A DNA stretch of 8,710 nt from Pseudomonadota bacterium (GTDB taxonomy: Bacteria; Pseudomonadota; Alphaproteobacteria; Rickettsiales; UBA1997): the NCBI GenBank assembly GCA_009921385.1, contig RFXY01000031.1, positions 1 through 8,710 of the forward strand. Direction: 5' to 3'. Below, piece after piece: positions 6,137-8,710 of the stretch. The position numbers were made by a program, and so were the translations under genes. The notes below the pieces were generated by a model. That model made no database searches. It saw only the letters and a list, made by a program, of their open reading frames with translations, and had not been told where the DNA came from. The first letter of the stretch is position 1; the number at the start of each line of letters is the position of its first letter.

Positions 6137-6442
6137 ATGGCTAAAAAATCATTAATTCGTAGAAATGAAGAAAGAAAAAAGAGCTTCTTAATGCACAAAG
6201 AAAAAAGATTAAATCTAAAATCTATTATTGCTAATAAAGATTTATCTCTATCTGAAAGATTTTCAGCTCAGCTCAAATTATCTCAACTCTCAAGAGACGG
6301 GTCTAAATCTAGAATTAGAAATAGATGTGCCCTAACTGGAAGATCTAGAGGTAATCTGCGTAAATTCGGTATGTCGCGTATAGCGCTTAGAGAACTTGCT
6401 TCTTGGGGTCAAGTTCCTGGTTTAATTAAATCAAGTTGGTAA
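6137..6442 (+). CDS. rpsN: 30S ribosomal protein S14, long zinc-free type
   Basis: S14 is a head protein next to S3 and S10, needed for A-site tRNA binding. At 101 residues it is the long form without the CxxC zinc motifs of the short type; its only cysteine is C64. Features are [15 protein letters not shown] at the start, a divergent middle region, [20 protein letters not shown] (61-80) and [15 protein letters not shown] (81-95), ending in KSSW. It starts 3 nt after the L5 stop in TAATATATG. Confidence 0.98.
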   Translation: MAKKSLIRRNEERKKSFLMHKEKRLNLKSIIANKDLSLSERFSAQLKLSQLSRDGSKSRIRNRCALTGRSRGNLRKFGMSRIALRELASWGQVPGLIKSSW

Positions 6443-6443
6443 A

Positions 6444-6839
6444 ATGTCTTTCAATCATTCTGTTTCTGATCTTGTTTCAAGAATAAAAAACGGTTATTTA
6501 GCTGGTAAAACAAGTGTTCTTTCACCAGTTTCCAAATTAAGAACTAATATTCTTCAAATTTTAAAAGAAGAAGGTTATGTTTCAAATTTTGTTAAAGTTA
6601 AAGAGCAAAATATAGATTATTTTCTCATAAACTTAAAATATCATAACTCTTCTCCTGCTATTACAAATATAGAGGTTGTTTCTAAGCCAGGAAGAAGGCA
6701 TTATTGTCAAGTCGATAATATACCTTTAGTAAAAAATGGTCTAGGGGTTATTATTATATCAACTTCAAAAGGAGTTCTTGCTGATCATAATGCTCGGATG
6801 CAGAAGCTTGGTGGAGAAATTTTAGTAAAAATATTTTAA
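6444..6839 (+). CDS. rpsH: 30S ribosomal protein S8
   Basis: S8 binds the central domain of 16S rRNA and in E. coli represses the spc operon at the rplE start. The 131-residue product has family length. It shows VSDLVSRIKNGYLAGK (7-22), the helix and strand around ILQILKEEGYVSNF (36-49), SKPGRRHY (80-87) and the C-terminal RNA-binding signature ISTSKGVLADHNAR (105-118) with KLGGEILVKIF. The ATG is one base after the rpsN stop. No S8-binding mimic was recognised around the rplX/rplE junction, so the E. coli feedback cannot be inferred. Confidence 0.98.
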   Translation: MSFNHSVSDLVSRIKNGYLAGKTSVLSPVSKLRTNILQILKEEGYVSNFVKVKEQNIDYFLINLKYHNSSPAITNIEVVSKPGRRHYCQVDNIPLVKNGLGVIIISTSKGVLADHNARMQKLGGEILVKIF

Positions 6840-6851
6840 TTTAGGTTTTTT

Positions 6852-7388
6852 ATGTCTCGTATAGGAAAATTGCCAATAAAAATTCCTCAAGATATCAAGG
6901 TTTCTTTGTATGATAATCAGATATCTTTTGATAATGGTAAAATGAAAAAAAATTACAACATAAGTTCTGGTATTGTTGTTGATTTTTCTGATAATCAAAT
7001 AAAATTATCAGTTTCAGATAAATCAAATTCAGATTTATCAATGAAAATAGGAATGGATAGAAGCAATATTAAAAATATTGTTTCTGGCATGAGTGTTGGT
7101 TTTAAAACTGTTCTTGAGGTAAATGGTGTTGGTTACAAAACCGCTTTAGACAAATCAGTGCTAATTCTTACTCTTGGCTATAGTCATGATATTTTTTATG
7201 TTTTACCAAAAGAAATATCAGTAACCCTTGAGAAACCAAATCTTGTAGTTGTTTCTGGCGACGATAAAGTTTTGGTTGGTCAAGTTGCTTCTGAAATTAT
7301 TTCCTTTAGAGCTCCAGAGCCTTATAAAGGAAAGGGTATCAAAAAATTTGGCAAGCCAATTTTAAGAAAAGAAGGAAAGAAAAAATAA
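6852..7388 (+). CDS. rplF: 50S ribosomal protein L6
   Basis: L6 binds 23S rRNA helix 97 near the sarcin-ricin loop and contacts elongation factors. The 178 residues match the usual 176-180. MSRIGKLPIKIP opens the protein. The first repeat domain is divergent, and the second has VLEVNGVGYKT (87-97), LTLGYSH (106-112), GDDKVLVGQVASEI (136-149) and the L6 signature FRAPEPYKGKGIKKFG (152-167), ending RKEGKKK. Only a weak AGG (6843-6845) lies upstream of the start. Start choice is secure because MSRIGK is conserved. Confidence 0.98.
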   Translation: MSRIGKLPIKIPQDIKVSLYDNQISFDNGKMKKNYNISSGIVVDFSDNQIKLSVSDKSNSDLSMKIGMDRSNIKNIVSGMSVGFKTVLEVNGVGYKTALDKSVLILTLGYSHDIFYVLPKEISVTLEKPNLVVVSGDDKVLVGQVASEIISFRAPEPYKGKGIKKFGKPILRKEGKKK

Positions 7389-7402
7389 ATAACTTACTAT
7401 AT

Positions 7403-7747
7403 ATGATTAACAATTATCAAAGACGTAAATTTAGAATAAGAAATAGTGTGATTGCCAATAATAAATCTGGTCGTCCACGCATTGTTGTTGCTAGAAAAAA
7501 TAAAAATATTTATGCTCAGTTACTCGATCTTTCAGGCAATGTGTTGGCTTCTTGCTCAACTCTTACCGTAAAAGATGATAATTACAAAACTGGCATGGAA
7601 AAAGCCAAACTTGTTGGTATAAGTTTTGCTAAATCTTGCCTAGAGAAAGGTTTTGATTTTGTTGTTTTTGACAAGGGTGCATATGTTTATAATGGGCGTA
7701 TCAAGGCTTTAGCCGATTCTTGTCGCGAACAAGGTCTCAAATTCTAA
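7403..7747 (+). CDS. rplR: 50S ribosomal protein L18
   Basis: L18 binds 5S rRNA with L5 and carries it to the large subunit. The 114 residues match the family (about 115-120). It has a basic N-terminal tail (YQRRKFRIRNSV), GRPRIVVARKNKNIYAQL (23-40), a helix ending AKLVGISFAKSCLEKG (68-83) and the C-terminal FDKGAYVYNGRIKALADSCR (89-108). The start lies 14 nt after rplF in ACTATATATG with no Shine-Dalgarno. Its partner L5 is the downstream half of the fused frame, so 5S particle assembly in this organism depends on how that frame is expressed. Confidence 0.97.
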   Translation: MINNYQRRKFRIRNSVIANNKSGRPRIVVARKNKNIYAQLLDLSGNVLASCSTLTVKDDNYKTGMEKAKLVGISFAKSCLEKGFDFVVFDKGAYVYNGRIKALADSCREQGLKF

Positions 7748-7763
7748 TTTAATTAAATAAAAG

Positions 7764-8303
7764 ATGACAAAGCAAAATAATCAAGAAATTACAGAAATTT
7801 TAATAGCTGTTAATCGAGTATCTAAAACCGTAAAAGGAGGAAGAAATATGTCCTTTTCTGCTTTAGTGGTTGTTGGAGATAAAAACGGTAAAGTAGGTTT
7901 TGGCAAAGGTAATGCAACAGAAGTTGCTGATGCTAAAAATAAAGCTTATGAAGTCGCCAAAAAATCGATGATAAAAATATCTCTTAAAGAAGGTAGAACA
8001 ATACATCACGACATTTTTTCAAGATATTGTTCTGCAAAAGTCTATCTTAGATCTGCTTCAGCAGGAACTGGAGTTATTGCTGGTGGACCTATGAGAGCGA
8101 TATTTGTGTGTGCTGGAATACATGATGTTGTCGCTAAATCAGTTGGCACATCTAATCCATACAATATGGTTGCAGCAACTTTTTCCGCTCTTAAATCTCT
8201 AACATCTCCAAAATTGATTGCAGAAAAAAGATCTAAAGATATTTCTGAAATTATCAGAAGGAGAAATTTAGCTTTAGGAAATAAAGATAAAAAAAATGAT
8301 TAA
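7764..8303 (+). CDS. rpsE: 30S ribosomal protein S5
   Basis: S5 lies at the mRNA entry site with S3 and S4, and mutations in it affect fidelity and spectinomycin sensitivity. The 179-residue product fits the family (about 160-190). The N-terminal double-stranded RNA-binding domain includes [12 protein letters not shown] (16-27) and [20 protein letters not shown] (35-54). The C-terminal domain has [16 protein letters not shown] (97-112) and VGTSNPYN (127-134). The conserved block [12 protein letters not shown] lies upstream of the internal ATG at 7848, so 7764 is the right main start even though 7764 has no Shine-Dalgarno and the internal ATG has a perfect one. The end overlaps rpmD by 8 nt. 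Confidence 0.97.
   Translation: MTKQNNQEITEILIAVNRVSKTVKGGRNMSFSALVVVGDKNGKVGFGKGNATEVADAKNKAYEVAKKSMIKISLKEGRTIHHDIFSRYCSAKVYLRSASAGTGVIAGGPMRAIFVCAGIHDVVAKSVGTSNPYNMVAATFSALKSLTSPKLIAEKRSKDISEIIRRRNLALGNKDKKND
7835..7850 (+). promoter_or_regulatory. Internal Shine-Dalgarno-like AGGAGG and in-frame ATG in rpsE
   Basis: AGGAGG at 7835-7840 is followed by a 7-nt spacer and ATG at 7848-7850, in frame with rpsE (codon 29). The motif is created by the codons for the conserved KGGR, so it may be accidental. Initiation here would give S5 lacking 28 residues. Confidence 0.4.
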
Positions 8304-8502
8304 AACTATGAAGGAATATTTAAATACAAAAGTTGAAATAACTCAGATTAAGAGTGGTTCAAAATTAAACGATAGGCAAAAAGGCAGTATCATTGGTTTG
8401 GGTTTGCGAGGAATAGGTTCAAAAACTAACTCAGTTATCGATTCTTGTAAGCTTGGTATGATAAAAAAAATTCATCATATCATTAAAATTGTTAAATTAT
8501 AA
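8296..8502 (+). CDS. rpmD: 50S ribosomal protein L30
   Basis: L30 is a small 23S rRNA-binding protein found in many but not all bacteria. The core is [12 protein letters not shown] (13-24), [10 protein letters not shown] (32-41), and the C-terminal [15 protein letters not shown], equivalent to the family's GMI..V...V.V. The frame from ATG 8296 gives 68 residues and overlaps the rpsE end by 8 nt; ATG 8308 would avoid the overlap and give 64, closer to the usual 58-62. The choice cannot be settled from sequence alone, as neither has a Shine-Dalgarno. Position between rpsE and rplO confirms the identity. Confidence 0.92.
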   Translation: MIKTMKEYLNTKVEITQIKSGSKLNDRQKGSIIGLGLRGIGSKTNSVIDSCKLGMIKKIHHIIKIVKL

Positions 8503-8506
8503 AAAT

Positions 8507-8710
8507 ATGTCTCTAACATTACAACATCTTCCAAAAATTAAAAGACAAGACAAAATGAGGGTCGGTCGTGGTATAGGATCTGGAAAGGGGAAAACTTCTG
8601 GCAGAGGTGTGAAAGGTCAAAAAGCTAGAACTGGCCATCATTCTGTAAAAGGTTTTGAAGGTGGTCAAACTCCAGTGCACATGAGATTGCCTAAAAGGGG
8701 ATTTGTTAAT
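8507..8710 (+). CDS. rplO: 50S ribosomal protein L15, N-terminal part (3' partial)
   Basis: The frame opens at ATG 8507, 4 nt after the rpmD stop, and runs 68 codons to the window edge without a stop. L15 is a late assembly protein of the large subunit. The extended glycine- and basic-rich N-terminus is diagnostic: [20 protein letters not shown] (20-39) and [17 protein letters not shown] (50-66). The rest of the gene, and presumably secY behind it, lies outside the window. Confidence 0.97.
   Translation, partial: MSLTLQHLPKIKRQDKMRVGRGIGSGKGKTSGRGVKGQKARTGHHSVKGFEGGQTPVHMRLPKRGFVN

Noticed and set aside
5977..6198. Reverse-strand open frame spanning the rplE end and rpsN start
   Set aside because: It overlaps two conserved genes and shows no independent coding evidence.
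7017..7039. Perfect 8-bp inverted repeat GATAAATC / GATTTATC in rplF
   Set aside because: It is A+T-rich, inside a coding region encoding a variable Ser/Asp/Lys loop, and easily produced by chance at this base composition.
1..8710. CRISPR arrays, insertion sequences, tRNAs, toxin-antitoxin or defence genes
   Set aside because: Nearly every base is accounted for by conserved ribosomal genes, gaps are 16 nt or less apart from the 52-nt leader, and no repeats or other families are present.

Overview
The window is one uninterrupted, co-directional block of ribosomal-protein genes: the fused S10 and spc operons, all on the + strand. It begins in the last codons of tuf (EF-Tu) and ends inside rplO (L15). 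The order is tuf, rpsJ, rplC, rplD, rplW, rplB, rpsS, rplV, rpsC, rplP, rpmC, rpsQ, rplN, rplX, rplE, rpsN, rpsH, rplF, rplR, rpsE, rpmD, rplO. This is the canonical bacterial order, with nothing inserted and no gene of unknown function.

The DNA is very A+T-rich, with AAA/AAT/ATA/TTA-heavy codons, TAA as the dominant stop (18 of 20, two TAG, no TGA), gaps of mostly 1-16 nt and few Shine-Dalgarno sites. The proteins read as alphaproteobacterial: examples are the HGPMPRS segment after the L4 loop, the YILAPHKL and IGD segments of L2, and the long zinc-free S14. Together these suggest a reduced-genome alphaproteobacterium, for example a Rickettsiales- or Holosporales-like host-associated lineage. 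A streamlined free-living lineage such as SAR11 is not excluded. This placement is inference from remembered family patterns, not from a tree.

Layout: 1-88 is the tuf end. Positions 89-140 are a leader with an 8-bp hairpin and the best Shine-Dalgarno at a gene start (rpsJ). Positions 141-4959 are the S10-type block and 4975-8710 the spc-type block. The two blocks are only 15 nt apart with no visible terminator or promoter, so one long transcript is likely. The products assemble together: L2, L3, L4, L14, L16, L22, L23, L29 and others on 23S rRNA, L5 and L18 with 5S rRNA, and S3, S5, S8, S10, S14, S17 and S19 on 16S rRNA.

Two things are not ordinary. First, rplB (L2) is broken: its two halves lie in different frames and about 26 nt appear to be missing at 2294-2296. 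Second, rplX (L24) has lost its C-terminus and stop codon and runs in frame into a full-length rplE (L5). Both genes are normally essential and single-copy, so each case is either a real and surprising change or an error in the sequence. Smaller observations are a perfect Shine-Dalgarno in front of an in-frame internal ATG in rpsE, and a recurrent AT immediately before the start codon (12 of 21 starts). I found no defence system, mobile element, CRISPR array, tRNA or novel gene system.
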